Origin: Algoriphagus sp. PAP.12
GTDB lineage: Bacteria; Bacteroidota; Bacteroidia; Cytophagales; Cyclobacteriaceae
NCBI RefSeq assembly: GCF_026652115.1
Contig: NZ_JAPPSQ010000006.1
Coordinates: forward strand, 1 to 64,000
DNA length: 64,000 bases
Direction: 5' to 3'
Part shown: in pieces, positions 1 to 10,000 of the stretch
Position numbering within the stretch: the first letter of the stretch is position 1
Layout of the letters: each line of letters opens with the position of its first letter
Notes under the pieces: generated by a model
Database searches by the model: none
Told to the model about the DNA's origin: nothing
What the model saw: the letters and a program-made list of their open reading frames with translations, nothing else
Translations under genes and position numbers: made by a program

Positions 1-1555
1 GATTCTTGCGAAGAATTTTCCCAGGTCGGATATTTTTAAATTCTCCTTTTTCTACTGCTTGTTTTCCATTTATGATGACATATTCTATTCCAATTGGGTA
101 TTGATGAGGATCCGTGAAAGTTGATTGATCTAGGATAGTTTCAGGATTAAAAATCGTGATATCCGCAAAAGCTCCTTCCTTGATGATTCCTCTATCAGTA
201 ATCCCCAGTCTATTAGAAGAAAGCCCAGTCATTTTATGAATTGCTGTGGGTAGGTCTAAAACTTTTTCTTCCCTAACATAATACCCTAAGACGCGAGGAA
301 AGGTGCCGTAAGCTCTAGGATGAGGATGTCCATCTCCTGGTCTAGAGAGTCTCCCATCTGATCCGATCATGGTCATAGGATGTTTCATGATATTTGCAAC
401 ATCTCCAGCATCAATAGCATGATAGATGGTTCCGGTTCCTCCATTTAATTGGGCTTGGATTACCAAATCGGCTCCATTTTCAACTGTAGGCTCTAAGCCT
501 TCCAAAATAGCCCAATCATGAAGAGTTTTTCCTTCTAATTCTTTTTTCCAAGATACTCTTGAGAATTGAATTCGTCTTAAGTCACTTCCGCCTCTGTCAT
601 TGAGGATATTGAATACAATGCCTGCTTTGATGCTATCTCTTAACGTAGGGTTACTTACCCTTTCACCAAATTCTGTCCCTTCTAGAGCCCAACTTGGGAT
701 CAATACAGAAATTCCGGTGTGACTGGCAGTGTATGGATATTGGTCCATCATGATGTCTAAGCCAACATTTCTTGCAGAGTCAACCAATGCCAATGTCTTA
801 GAACTTGCACCCCACATTTTGACTCCAATTGCTTTATGGTGAGTTAATACAACAGGGATGTTTGCTTCTTGAGAAATCAAAATTGCTTCTTTTACTGCAT
901 CAATTAACCCGAGACCTTCTTCTCGAAGATGGGAAGTATAAATTCCTCCTTGGTGTGCAGCGATTTGAGAAAGTGCAACTACTTCATCTCGTTTAGCAAA
1001 TGTTCCTGGTAAATACTTTAAACCCGTAGAGATTCCATAAGCCCCTTCATCCATAGCTTTTTGAACATAGGATTTCATGGTGCCTAATTCTTGGGGAGTC
1101 GGATCTCTATCTTCATTTCCCATTACGGTTCTTCTAATTGTATTATGTCCTACCAAATAGGCTAGATTTGGTCCAACTTCCATATTTTCCAAGGAATCCA
1201 AATACTCGCCAAATGGCCAAGGACTACTACCATCAGGACCTCCTAGGGCTAACGTAACTCCTTGCCTTACCAAGCTCTCTGCCTCAGGCATTTCCATGAT
1301 TGGTTCTAAGTGGGTATGCATATCGATGAAGCCTGGGCTAACCGCCTTTCCAGAAGCATCAATTGTCATTTTGGCGTTTGCCTTTGCTAAGTTTCCAATT
1401 TTGCTAATTCTTTCACCAGTTATTCCTATATCCATCTGTTGACCATCACTTCCAGTACCGTCATATACAGTTCCATTTAAAATGATAATGTCATAAGATT
1501 CTTCAGTGCAGGAAAAGAAGCCGATTAAACAAATAATAAAAAGAAGCTTTTTCAT
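1..1555 (-). CDS. N-acyl-D-amino-acid deacylase / D-aminoacylase-like amidohydrolase, lipoprotein (3' end outside window)
   Basis: The reading frame starts at the ATG whose complement lies at 1553-1555 and stays open to the left edge, so the stop is missing. About 518 residues are visible. The N-terminus is a lipoprotein signal (MKKLLFIICLIGFFSCTEE), so the protein is probably membrane-anchored and exported. The metal-binding GFIDMHTHLEP motif of the amidohydrolase superfamily follows near residue 70. A C-terminal stretch reading MIGSDGRLSRPGDGHPHPR carries the conserved late aspartate typical of N-acyl-D-amino-acid deacylases and D-aminoacylases. The last visible residues (GEFKNIRPGKILR) match the usual C-terminus of the family, so only a few residues are likely to be missing. 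Family members hydrolyse N-acyl-D-amino acids or related amides with zinc; the substrate here is unknown. A terminator separates it from the TonB gene upstream, so it probably has its own promoter in the 100-bp gap. Confidence 0.85.
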   Translation of the reverse strand, partial: MKKLLFIICLIGFFSCTEESYDIIILNGTVYDGTGSDGQQMDIGITGERISKIGNLAKANAKMTIDASGKAVSPGFIDMHTHLEPIMEMPEAESLVRQGVTLALGGPDGSSPWPFGEYLDSLENMEVGPNLAYLVGHNTIRRTVMGNEDRDPTPQELGTMKSYVQKAMDEGAYGISTGLKYLPGTFAKRDEVVALSQIAAHQGGIYTSHLREEGLGLIDAVKEAILISQEANIPVVLTHHKAIGVKMWGASSKTLALVDSARNVGLDIMMDQYPYTASHTGISVLIPSWALEGTEFGERVSNPTLRDSIKAGIVFNILNDRGGSDLRRIQFSRVSWKKELEGKTLHDWAILEGLEPTVENGADLVIQAQLNGGTGTIYHAIDAGDVANIMKHPMTMIGSDGRLSRPGDGHPHPRAYGTFPRVLGYYVREEKVLDLPTAIHKMTGLSSNRLGITDRGIIKEGAFADITIFNPETILDQSTFTDPHQYPIGIEYVIINGKQAVEKGEFKNIRPGKILRKN

Positions 1556-1631
1556 AGATATTGGGTTGGTAGGATCAAAATAATGCATTCTAAGGAGAAG
1601 ATTCAGCCAAATATCAAAACATGGGTAATAA

Positions 1632-1653
1632 AAAAAGGGCCGAAGCCCTTTTT
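1632..1653 (-). terminator. Rho-independent terminator after the TonB gene at 1655
   Basis: On the minus strand an AAAAAGGGC / GCCCTTTTT stem closes on a TTCG-type tetraloop, followed by a T run. It begins within 2 bases of the stop codon of the TonB-family gene. Confidence 0.85.
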
Positions 1654-1654
1654 G

Positions 1655-2326
1655 TTAGTTTAATTTAAATTTGATGGGAATTACTTGTCTTGATCGGACT
1701 GGAATACCTCTCATTTTTCCTGGATTCCATGCTGGTGAATTCTGGATGACTTTCATAGCTTCTTCATCGCAACCACCACCAATGGTTCGAAGTAATTCTA
1801 CATCTTGTACAGAGCCATCTTTATTCACTACGAAGCGAACCAGGACAGTGCCTTCTGTTCCCATTCTTCTTGCCTGCGATGGATAATTTAAGTTTTTTCT
1901 TAAGTATTCGTACCAAGCTTCCATCCCTCCTTTGAAAGAAGCCTGTACTTCTGTAAAATCGACGATTTCATCTGGATCTTCCTCAATGGGAGGACTGTCG
2001 ACTAAAACAACAACTGGTATTTCAGTTGTTTCTGTTGTGTTCACATCAATATCAATATCCAAATCGTCAAGCTTGATGTCGTCTGGTCTTTGGATAATAA
2101 CTGGAGCCACTTGTGGAGGAGGGGTAGGAGGTGCTTGGATAGAGATAGGGACATCTAAATCTTCCCATTGTTCTTGAGATGCTCTGATTTCTTTTAATGG
2201 TCCTTCTGAATAGCTTTTCCACTCAAAGGCAACTAAGGAGATGCCTATGCTAGTAGCCAACCCTAAATTGAGTAAAGTGCCAGACCATTTCTTCAGATCT
2301 GCTCTGGGGTACTTTTTGGTTTCCAT
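1655..2326 (-). CDS. TonB-family energy transducer (paralogue 1)
   Basis: 223 residues. A cytoplasmic start is followed by one membrane segment (about residues 17-34, LLNLGLATSIGISLVAFEW). A periplasmic Pro-rich spacer (IQAPPTPPPQVAP) and an acidic Asp/Glu-rich linker come next. The C-terminal TonB domain (about 130-223) has YPSQARRMGTEGTVLVRFVV and ends PVRSRQVIPIKFKLN. TonB couples the proton-motive force of ExbB/ExbD to outer-membrane receptors; no exbBD lies nearby. It is a close tandem paralogue of the protein at 2499-3176, with the same layout and the same GGGCDEEA motif. Each copy has its own terminator, so they are separate transcription units. Confidence 0.9.
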   Translation of the reverse strand: METKKYPRADLKKWSGTLLNLGLATSIGISLVAFEWKSYSEGPLKEIRASQEQWEDLDVPISIQAPPTPPPQVAPVIIQRPDDIKLDDLDIDIDVNTTETTEIPVVVLVDSPPIEEDPDEIVDFTEVQASFKGGMEAWYEYLRKNLNYPSQARRMGTEGTVLVRFVVNKDGSVQDVELLRTIGGGCDEEAMKVIQNSPAWNPGKMRGIPVRSRQVIPIKFKLN

Positions 2327-2453
2327 GGTAATTGTAGATTAGGTTGAAAATTATTTACCATAGAATTTACCTAGTAATGGTCTGAAAATCTGTTAATTAA
2401 CTAATGTTAACTATGTTAAAAGTTGTCAATTGATTTTTTGCTTAGGCATAAAA

Positions 2454-2478
2454 AAAGCCCCGAATAATTCAGGGCTTT
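2454..2478 (-). terminator. Rho-independent terminator after the TonB gene at 2499
   Basis: Stem AAAGCCC / GGGCTTT with an inner GAAT / ATTC extension. On the minus strand it is followed by a run of seven T. It sits about 20 bases past the stop codon. Confidence 0.85.
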
Positions 2479-2498
2479 CAATATATCGCTAGAATTAA

Positions 2499-3176
2499 TT
2501 AGCTCAATTTGAATCGGATTGGAAGTCTCATACGAGTACGTACTGGACGACCTCTTTGCTTACCTGGTTCCCAGTTAGGAGCTTCTTGAACAACCTTAAC
2601 GGCTTCTTCATCACATCCTCCACCGATACCTCTCAATACTTCCACATCTTGAATAGAACCATCAGTGTTGATTACGAAAACCACAATTACAGTTCCTTCG
2701 ATACCCATTCGTCTAGCTTGAGTAGGGTATTTCAAGTTTTTAGAAAGATATTGATTCCATCCAGACATTCCACCTGGAGGAGTAGGCTGAGTTTCCACTA
2801 CATCAAAGATTTCGTCAGCTTTTTCTTCTACTGGAGCTTCAGCGATAACTACCTCTTTGATTACAGTTTCTTCTTTAACGTCAACGTCAAAGTTTACCTC
2901 AATTTTTTCTTCGATTTCTACCTCATCAGGAATTTCCTGAATGATAGGCTGCTCTACCGGTGGCGGTGGCGGTGGTGGCGGTTGTTCAGTAATAGGAATA
3001 TCCAGCAGCTCTTCAAAGTTGTCATCTGTCATGCCTAGATCCTTAAGGGCTCCGTCATCAAATGACTTCCATTCGAAGGCAGCAAGAGTAAGGCCTACTG
3101 CCACTGCCAAACCTAAGTTCAGGAACATTCCCGTCTTTTTGGTTAGATCAGCACTAGGAGTCTTTTTTGCTTCCAT
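2499..3176 (-). CDS. TonB-family energy transducer (paralogue 2)
   Basis: 225 residues with the architecture of its neighbour at 1655-2326: one N-terminal membrane helix (residues about 16-35), a periplasmic spacer with an uninterrupted run of eight prolines (EQPPPPPPPPVEQP, about residues 64-77), a Glu/Val-rich linker and a C-terminal TonB domain (YPTQARRMGIEGTVIVVFVI to LPIRFKLS). The proline run is encoded by a GGT/GGC-type repeat on the plus strand around 2959-2985 and could vary in length. The protein is expected to energise TonB-dependent receptors, such as the one at 37870. It lies downstream of gcvH-vanZ with a 68-bp gap. The tandem duplication suggests that the two copies serve different receptor sets (inference). 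Confidence 0.9.
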   Translation of the reverse strand: MEAKKTPSADLTKKTGMFLNLGLAVAVGLTLAAFEWKSFDDGALKDLGMTDDNFEELLDIPITEQPPPPPPPPVEQPIIQEIPDEVEIEEKIEVNFDVDVKEETVIKEVVIAEAPVEEKADEIFDVVETQPTPPGGMSGWNQYLSKNLKYPTQARRMGIEGTVIVVFVINTDGSIQDVEVLRGIGGGCDEEAVKVVQEAPNWEPGKQRGRPVRTRMRLPIRFKLS

Positions 3177-3244
3177 TGCGAATTTGGTTTATACAGGTTA
3201 ATTTTTTTCTATTTCAGTCTAACAATTGTAAGGATAATGATGCA

Positions 3245-3613
3245 TTAATGCAAGTGGAAAGGGATGGTTGGAGTCTTAAAATATGCTAATATTCCTGTTA
3301 ATACACCTAGTTGATTGACAATCAGGTCATATATATCAAATGAGCGATTGGGAATATATAGTTGTGCAAATTCAAAAGCCACCGATGGAATCCCTATGAA
3401 GACCACCAACATGATCAAATTATTTTTGGTCCAGGGTTCAGATTTACTTTTTCTACCTACTCCCATCCACAAAAAAGCGAGGAGAGCGAAACAAATTAAA
3501 TGAATAACCTTGTCCTGAAAATCAAATGCATCTATTTCGGGGAAGCGATCTCCGGGAGTCAGCATGGCAAAAGCCAAAATGATGGACCAAGAAATGCTAA
3601 GAAATAGCCTCAA
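3245..3613 (-). CDS. VanZ-like membrane protein
   Basis: 122 residues, mostly hydrophobic, with about four membrane segments. VanZ-family features are the N-terminal MLTPGDRFPEIDAFDFQDKVIH segment, where a conserved Asp and a DK-hH motif precede the second helix, and a C-terminal FDIYDLIVNQLGVLTG, which resembles the family's D..D...N..G signature. VanZ proteins occur widely in Bacteroidota; in enterococci VanZ gives low-level teicoplanin resistance, but the role here is unknown. The start is 6 bp after the gcvH stop, so it is probably co-transcribed with gcvH and perhaps sprA. Confidence 0.75.
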   Translation of the reverse strand: MRLFLSISWSIILAFAMLTPGDRFPEIDAFDFQDKVIHLICFALLAFLWMGVGRKSKSEPWTKNNLIMLVVFIGIPSVAFEFAQLYIPNRSFDIYDLIVNQLGVLTGILAYFKTPTIPFHLH

Positions 3614-3619
3614 AATTGA

Positions 3620-4000
3620 TTAGTCTTTTCCTACCAATTCAGCGTATTCTTCGCTGCTCAATAGATCACTTGGCAAATCTCCATCAATTTTCACCTTCAC
3701 CATCCAGCCGGTCTCGTATGGAGATTCGTTTACTAGTTCTGGAGAGCCTTCCAATTCTTCATTGAATTCAAGAATTTCACCAGTTAGAGGCATGAACAAG
3801 TCAGAAACGGTTTTTACGGCTTCTACAGTTCCGAATACTTCACCTGTTTCGATGGTTTCACCTACTGTTTCAACTTCAACATAAACGATGTCACCCAACT
3901 CAGCCTGAGCAAACTCAGTAATACCGATAGTTGCGATGTCGCCTTCAATTTTTACCCACTCGTGATCTTTGGTGTACTTTAATTCCTGTGGAAAATTCAT
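3620..4000 (-). CDS. gcvH: Glycine cleavage system H protein
   Basis: 126 residues, the normal length. It is the lipoyl carrier that shuttles the aminomethyl group between the P, T and L proteins of the glycine cleavage system. The lipoylated lysine is K63 in [12 protein letters not shown], which matches the family's ESVKA-SD motif. The N-terminal [21 protein letters not shown] is also diagnostic. It lies 57 bp downstream of sprA on the same strand and immediately before vanZ. Placement of gcvH beside sprA is familiar in Bacteroidota and probably reflects inherited synteny rather than a functional link. Confidence 0.97.
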   Translation of the reverse strand: MNFPQELKYTKDHEWVKIEGDIATIGITEFAQAELGDIVYVEVETVGETIETGEVFGTVEAVKTVSDLFMPLTGEILEFNEELEGSPELVNESPYETGWMVKVKIDGDLPSDLLSSEEYAELVGKD

Positions 4001-4057
4001 GTTTGCTATTTTTTAAAAGGAAGCCCAAAAATAAGATGATTCCGATCTATAAAAAAT

Positions 4058-7000
4058 CTATTGGGATAAATTAAATCTCAATTGTCCACCAAAGGAGGTC
4101 GAAGCGCGTTTGTAGGCGGTCGTTACCCTCGGATCATTGATCGTTCTGTCGAAATAAATGGTGAGATTAAGGTTTTGGTTTATCACATAGCCAATGGTCG
4201 GTCTGAACTGAATATTCAAGTTGCCATTGGTAACAGTACTTCCCTCTTCAATTTTTCTTTGGACCTGTCTTGTATCCACCACTTTTAGACCCATTCTCAT
4301 TGTCAGGTCATTTTTAAGGATGGTTTCTTTTCCTTGGATTTTGAAAGGAATCCTCATTCCAGATTTGATATATCCAATGTCAAAACCAAAATCATTGCTT
4401 CTTTGTTCGGTTACCTGAGCATTGGAGAAATTCAAGCCCAGTGATCTTTCTTTGTTATAAATGATGCCAATATTCAGTCGGTCTTTTGTCAAAAGATCCA
4501 AACCAATTAATGGAGCAAATCTTTCAGTCAATATTACCTGATTCAGGATGTAAATAGGGATGAATTGACCTTCTGTATTGATTTGATTAGGAAGCCTTGT
4601 CCTTTGCAAGGAATTGTAGAGTTCTAGACCCTGTTGGTATTGAAGGGAATTGGAAAAATTGCTGGCGTCATAGGTGGACGTATAGCCATGAGAGATGGTA
4701 AAGTTGGTGAATACATCTCTTATCCCCTTTAGTCTAGATAATCCAGTATAGTTCAATCTCCAGTTTGGAAGTGGAGTTTTAGGGAATGGATTCAAATCCG
4801 CCGAGTTGGCATCTTTTCCTCTATATGCTGCCAAAAATGCCGGAACCAAAACATCCTGTCCATTGATTCCATACTCTCCATCATTATTGTTCAAAGCATC
4901 CAATCGGGCTTTGATGATGGACCGGTTATTTTCAAAATCTGTGAATAAAGCAGAATTGTTCTCATTATCATCTCTTGAAAAACTTGTACCAAGAAGAATT
5001 GTAGTAACAGAGTAGGCCTGCATCATTCGATTTGGACTGATGGAAACATACTCTCCGGGATTTTCTGTTGAGTTACGGAATATCTCATTATAATCTCCCG
5101 TTTCCCGTTTGATAGCATTTAGGTTGATGGTAAAGTCCTGAACAGGCCTTACCAAGGCTCCCAAGGTTAAGTTGACTGATTTATTTTGTCTAAACGTCTG
5201 GGTTAATTCTGCGCTAGGAGCCATGAGTCCTCGCATAGCGAGATCATTTCTTATCATAGGATCTTGGCTACCAAAAAGGAAAGCCAATCCAGGATTTGAG
5301 AAAGCTCTATCCATTCCTAAAAGACCTGTATTTGGCAAATATCCTGGTAAGAAAGTTCCTTCAGCTACATTGTAATTGAAAGTGATTTCCTTGACCATCA
5401 TCAGGAACTTCAAAAGCTTATTGCTGAAAGGAGTCCCAATAGTATCTTCAGCAGAAACGGAATTCCTTCCTGGAATACTCGGTCTTTTTGGGGCATTCAA
5501 GGCCTCCAATTTTTTATTTTTATTGTAAAGACTGATTAAGTCAAATTTCCCATTCAAAGTTTGTTGTCTGGTGTTTTGAATAGAGTTTCCTAATGTGTCT
5601 TTTTGCCCGATAGCCCCTGTCAACCAGGTATATGTTGTATTGTATTTATAGTCTGTTCTTACCCAATTCAAAACTGGGATTTTGGCAAATGGAATGGTGT
5701 AATTAAGGTTGACACTATGGTTGTAATTGGTTTTTCTCCCGAAGCGCCAGAAATTGGATTTGACTGAGTCTTGTTTTGCTTGGGTGTCCAAGTCACCTTC
5801 CGGTTCATCTACCACTGCCATTACAGTTCCTGAGTAATCCACTCTTAAATTTTGGGTCAGGTCCCAATTGACAGTATAAAATCTATTCATAAAGAAAGAT
5901 TTTTGGAATAAAGGATCTACTCCTGATGTGCTCAATTGGTCATTTCTATATTGGGACCTCAGGAATCTTCTATCCACATCCAATCTAGCCAATAAGAGTG
6001 TAGGGGAAAGATTCAAATTAAAATCCTTTATCAACTTCAAATGAGGGGAATTTAGCCATTCCGATCCTTTGAAAGGTTGAATACTTAGTGCTTTTGGCTG
6101 AAACGAATAGGTGATATTCCCTTTGTTCGTCTTGAAGTTGTATTGTTGTATTTGGGCATTAGTTTGGGTAACTGTACCTACCGAATAGGAGAAAGAGAAA
6201 TTGCTGAAGTCATAAAATCGTGATGGCGACTCTGGGTTCAATTTCAATTTTCTAACATTACTAAAACTAATATTTCTTCGATTCAACTGATCCAAAGCAA
6301 TTTGCCTGTACTGCTCTCTTTCGGCTTCAGTTTCATACTTAGCCAAGGCCAGTTCAAATGGTACATCGGGATTCAATGGGTCGTATTCAGGTCTTGTTGA
6401 AGAGTTCTCAACACTGAAATACATGGGGATACTTACCCCTAATTGTTGAGGAAGAAGTTTGTCGACGTTGACATTGGTAGAAATGTCATATTGAGTAGTC
6501 GCATTCCTTGATCTTTGTGAAAGGCGAGTTTCCAGACCTCCAAACCCAATTGAACTATGGCGAACAGAGGCAGAGACAACCGCTAAATCAGCGATTTTTG
6601 CATTGACAAAGGCATTTGCTGCCCAACCATTCGATTTAGTAAATCCAGTTACTCGGAGCTCATTTGCCCAGATACAAATACTTCTGCTTCCTCCAACTCC
6701 ATCTCCAGGATTTCTAACTCCAATCATACTTCCCTGAGTTTGATTGAGCTCTGGTCGTCCAACAACCGTAACTGTATATTGCCCTACTTGCTTCGAATAA
6801 GGTAGATTTTGAGGAATATGATTGTTGTCTCGCTCTATTTTGACATCTACAACATCTTGTATGGCAATATCAATTTCGTTTTCTAGTGGCCAAATTTGTC
6901 TTGGGTCTCTGGTTCCTTTTGGTGTTAAAATCAATGGGACCTCTATTTCATAGTAATTGTCTGTGTAGTCAGTGCCTAATCTCAAGAATGCAGTCAATTC

Positions 7001-10000
7001 CCCATCCAAGGCGTCTTCACTCTCGGCATGGAAAAACATTTTGATACGTTCAAATTGAACCAAATCCAAAGTGACATTTTTAAATACTGCTCTTGCATCA
7101 CGAGCTGCCAGATCTTCTACACATACTCTTAATGATTGTTCATTCAGTCGTCTTTCAACTGTAGAAGTATTATCTCTATCTCGATTGATTCCTGGAGGCA
7201 ATACGTAGGGGCTTTCTGTATCACTTCCTTGAGAATTTTGCTCTATACCGACTACATCTACTGTCACATTAGAATTGTCAGGCTCAGGAATTTCGAAGAA
7301 ACCTCTTTCGTATAGAGATTCCTGGAAGACTCTCCATTGGCTGCCGACCATTCTAAAATTGGCCATTCTCAATACAACAGGCTGCTCGAAGTCCGTTAAA
7401 TAGGTTCTCATCCAACGGATAGATTTGAAGCCTGTAATGTCCCCTTCGGTACGATCTGGTTGACGGACAGGAATTCTAAATAGATACCAATTTACCTCAT
7501 CCCCATTTTGGGTAGCTGTAACTTTATCCACAATGTAATTTTGTCCGACTTCGAGATTGCCCGGTCTTAGGTCAATCTCATACTCATAATAATTTTCAAG
7601 TTCGTTGATCGTATTATCTGTGTTGAGATCTTCGTTGTCTGGGTTATTTGTTCCGGAAGGAGTATAAGGTGAGTTTTGGTTCAAGGTAACCGGTGAGTTA
7701 CCTTCCATCCCGTTGTATTTTTTGTATCTCTCCAAAATTTTGATGTCTTGCTGATCAAAATCATCATTCAGATAATATTCAAATAAATCTCCAGAAACGT
7801 CTTGGCGGATTTGGCTTAGTGCCTGTTGATTAACATTCAATCGGTCCAAAAATCTGTTTTGAAAAAAGGCTGCCTCATCCTCGTTTTTCAATCCATCCAA
7901 GCCAACATCTTGATTCTCTCTAGAAGTTTCTGTGTTGTCAAATGCTGGTAATAAGAATTGTTCTCTTGTAATTCTTCCCCATTCATTTGATCGAGTTTCA
8001 GCAGGATCACCATCAGCCGGCAATCCATTTTCGAAGGCGTGACTTCCGTCTTTCATGACGTCTTCCGAAATGTCTCCCAAGTTCAGGAATAACTTACCAC
8101 CTGTGGTGTTATTTTGGTTGTAAATCCCATCCAAAACTCGACCATTTTCTCCTTCAATAAAAGGATCCAACAACCAAAATTCTACATATTCGATATTGGT
8201 CCTGTCAAAATCCACTTCAGTAGTAATAGCTCTTGTGACACCGCCAAAGTTTTTCTTTGGATCAGGTAACAAACCATCTTGCGTCAAGTTCGGGTTGTAG
8301 TTATACATTCCCCTTTCACTTGGGAAATAGGCCATCTCAAACAGCGGTTGAGGAGTGATAATCACATCTCTATCTTGCTGAGGGAAAATTTCTTGAGGAA
8401 CGACTCTTCTGACATAATGATTTTGTCTGTCTTCTCGTGTGATATTGGTAGGAACCCCTGGTCCACTTTCTCTGTAAAAAATATTATCAATATTGTACCA
8501 AGCTAATCGAGCCCTTCTGTATGCTGATCCTAGGTTGTCTTCGGTTTGCATACTTAGGTCAAATCGATTGTCTGGAGTTTTAGGAGTTGAGGCAAGTTTC
8601 CAGTTTTGATTGGCTGCTGCTCCTAAATTGAATGGAGTAATAGCTGCTTCAAAATCATCAATATAAGAGGCTGGTTCTCCATCGACAGTGTTTGAAGTTC
8701 CAGGTATTAAATGGGCAAATTCAGCACTTGCCTGAACCATTGAGGTTTCTTTCGTGTCTGTGAATGGCAATGCATCTGCAAGTTTGGTTAGCATTCTTGA
8801 CTCATCAGAGTAGTTGGCGTCCAAGCCCCAAAGACTGTTTCTCAAAGTCTCGCTACCTGTGGCAATTCGAGTGACATTAGGTCTTTCATTAAGATAAAGG
8901 AATGTACCTCCCAAATTGAATTTGTCACTAAATAAGTAATCTAATCTCGTCCCTAAAAGGCTTCGGGTTTGGAATGAAACCAAATCGGCTTTTTCAAAAC
9001 TGATGTTCAGTTGCTTTCCAGATTGGAGAATGGCATCATTGATAATTACCAATCGGCCTACATTGTAATCGATAGTGAAATCTACTCCTTCAGTCAGTGG
9101 AATATTTCCTGCCATTACGATAACGGAACCAGGAGAAATATTCAATCCGGGGAGTTGGATTTCACTGGCGGAACCAGCAGTCAGACGACCTTTGATAAAG
9201 TATTTGTTTAATCTAGTGACTAACTCAGCATCAGCCTGAGTAGTATTATACAAGGTGTCGTAAACGTATTTTTCTTTGAGGATCTTTTCAGAATCTAAGA
9301 ATTTACTATCCAAATTGGACCCGAAGGGTTCCAAGACAGGGAATATTAATAAGCCTCGATTTGAAATCATGGTAAGACCTTCTACAAAATCAAAATTTCC
9401 ATCAGGGGCAGGGTCATTTTGAGGATTGAGGTTATCCAATCCCGTCAGCCTGATCAGAGGAATATCTTTTACATTTTGTCCTTCCAAAAGTGAAGGGTTG
9501 TCCAATCCAGTTCTATCGTCTCTGTAAATCACCTGAAGCTGGAAGCCATCTCTAAGAATCTGGCTAGCATTTAGGCTATAGACATTTTTCATCATCAAAT
9601 CCCAAGTCGGAACCCTAGGGTTGATTCGGGCAGGACGAAGAAGTTTCAAAAAGATCAATTCATCCTCTTGTCTATTCTGGTAATCTTCTGTCAATTCACC
9701 AACCTTATAAACTTGCCCATTGTAGGTGTATTCATAAGACACGGCTAGGACTTCATCATTCTGAAGTTTTCTAAAAAGAGAGAGGTAACCCAATTGAGGA
9801 TTGAAGAAAAACTCAGATTGATCTAATTTCCTTGCACCATTGATTTGTTCAAAATCTACTCCCTTTTTCAGACCAAGTGAGCTTTCCATCGCTCTGGATC
9901 CAGTGTCAAAAGGCCTAAAGGCTGGATTACCTGTAATGTTAGAAAAGAGTCTGTTTGCGCTGTTTTGAGCGGGGGAGGCAGGGTCTCCTGGGCCTACATT

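Noticed and set aside
2941..3201. Plus-strand Gly-rich frame opposite TonB
   Set aside because: The Gly run is the antisense of the proline tract of TonB paralogue 2.
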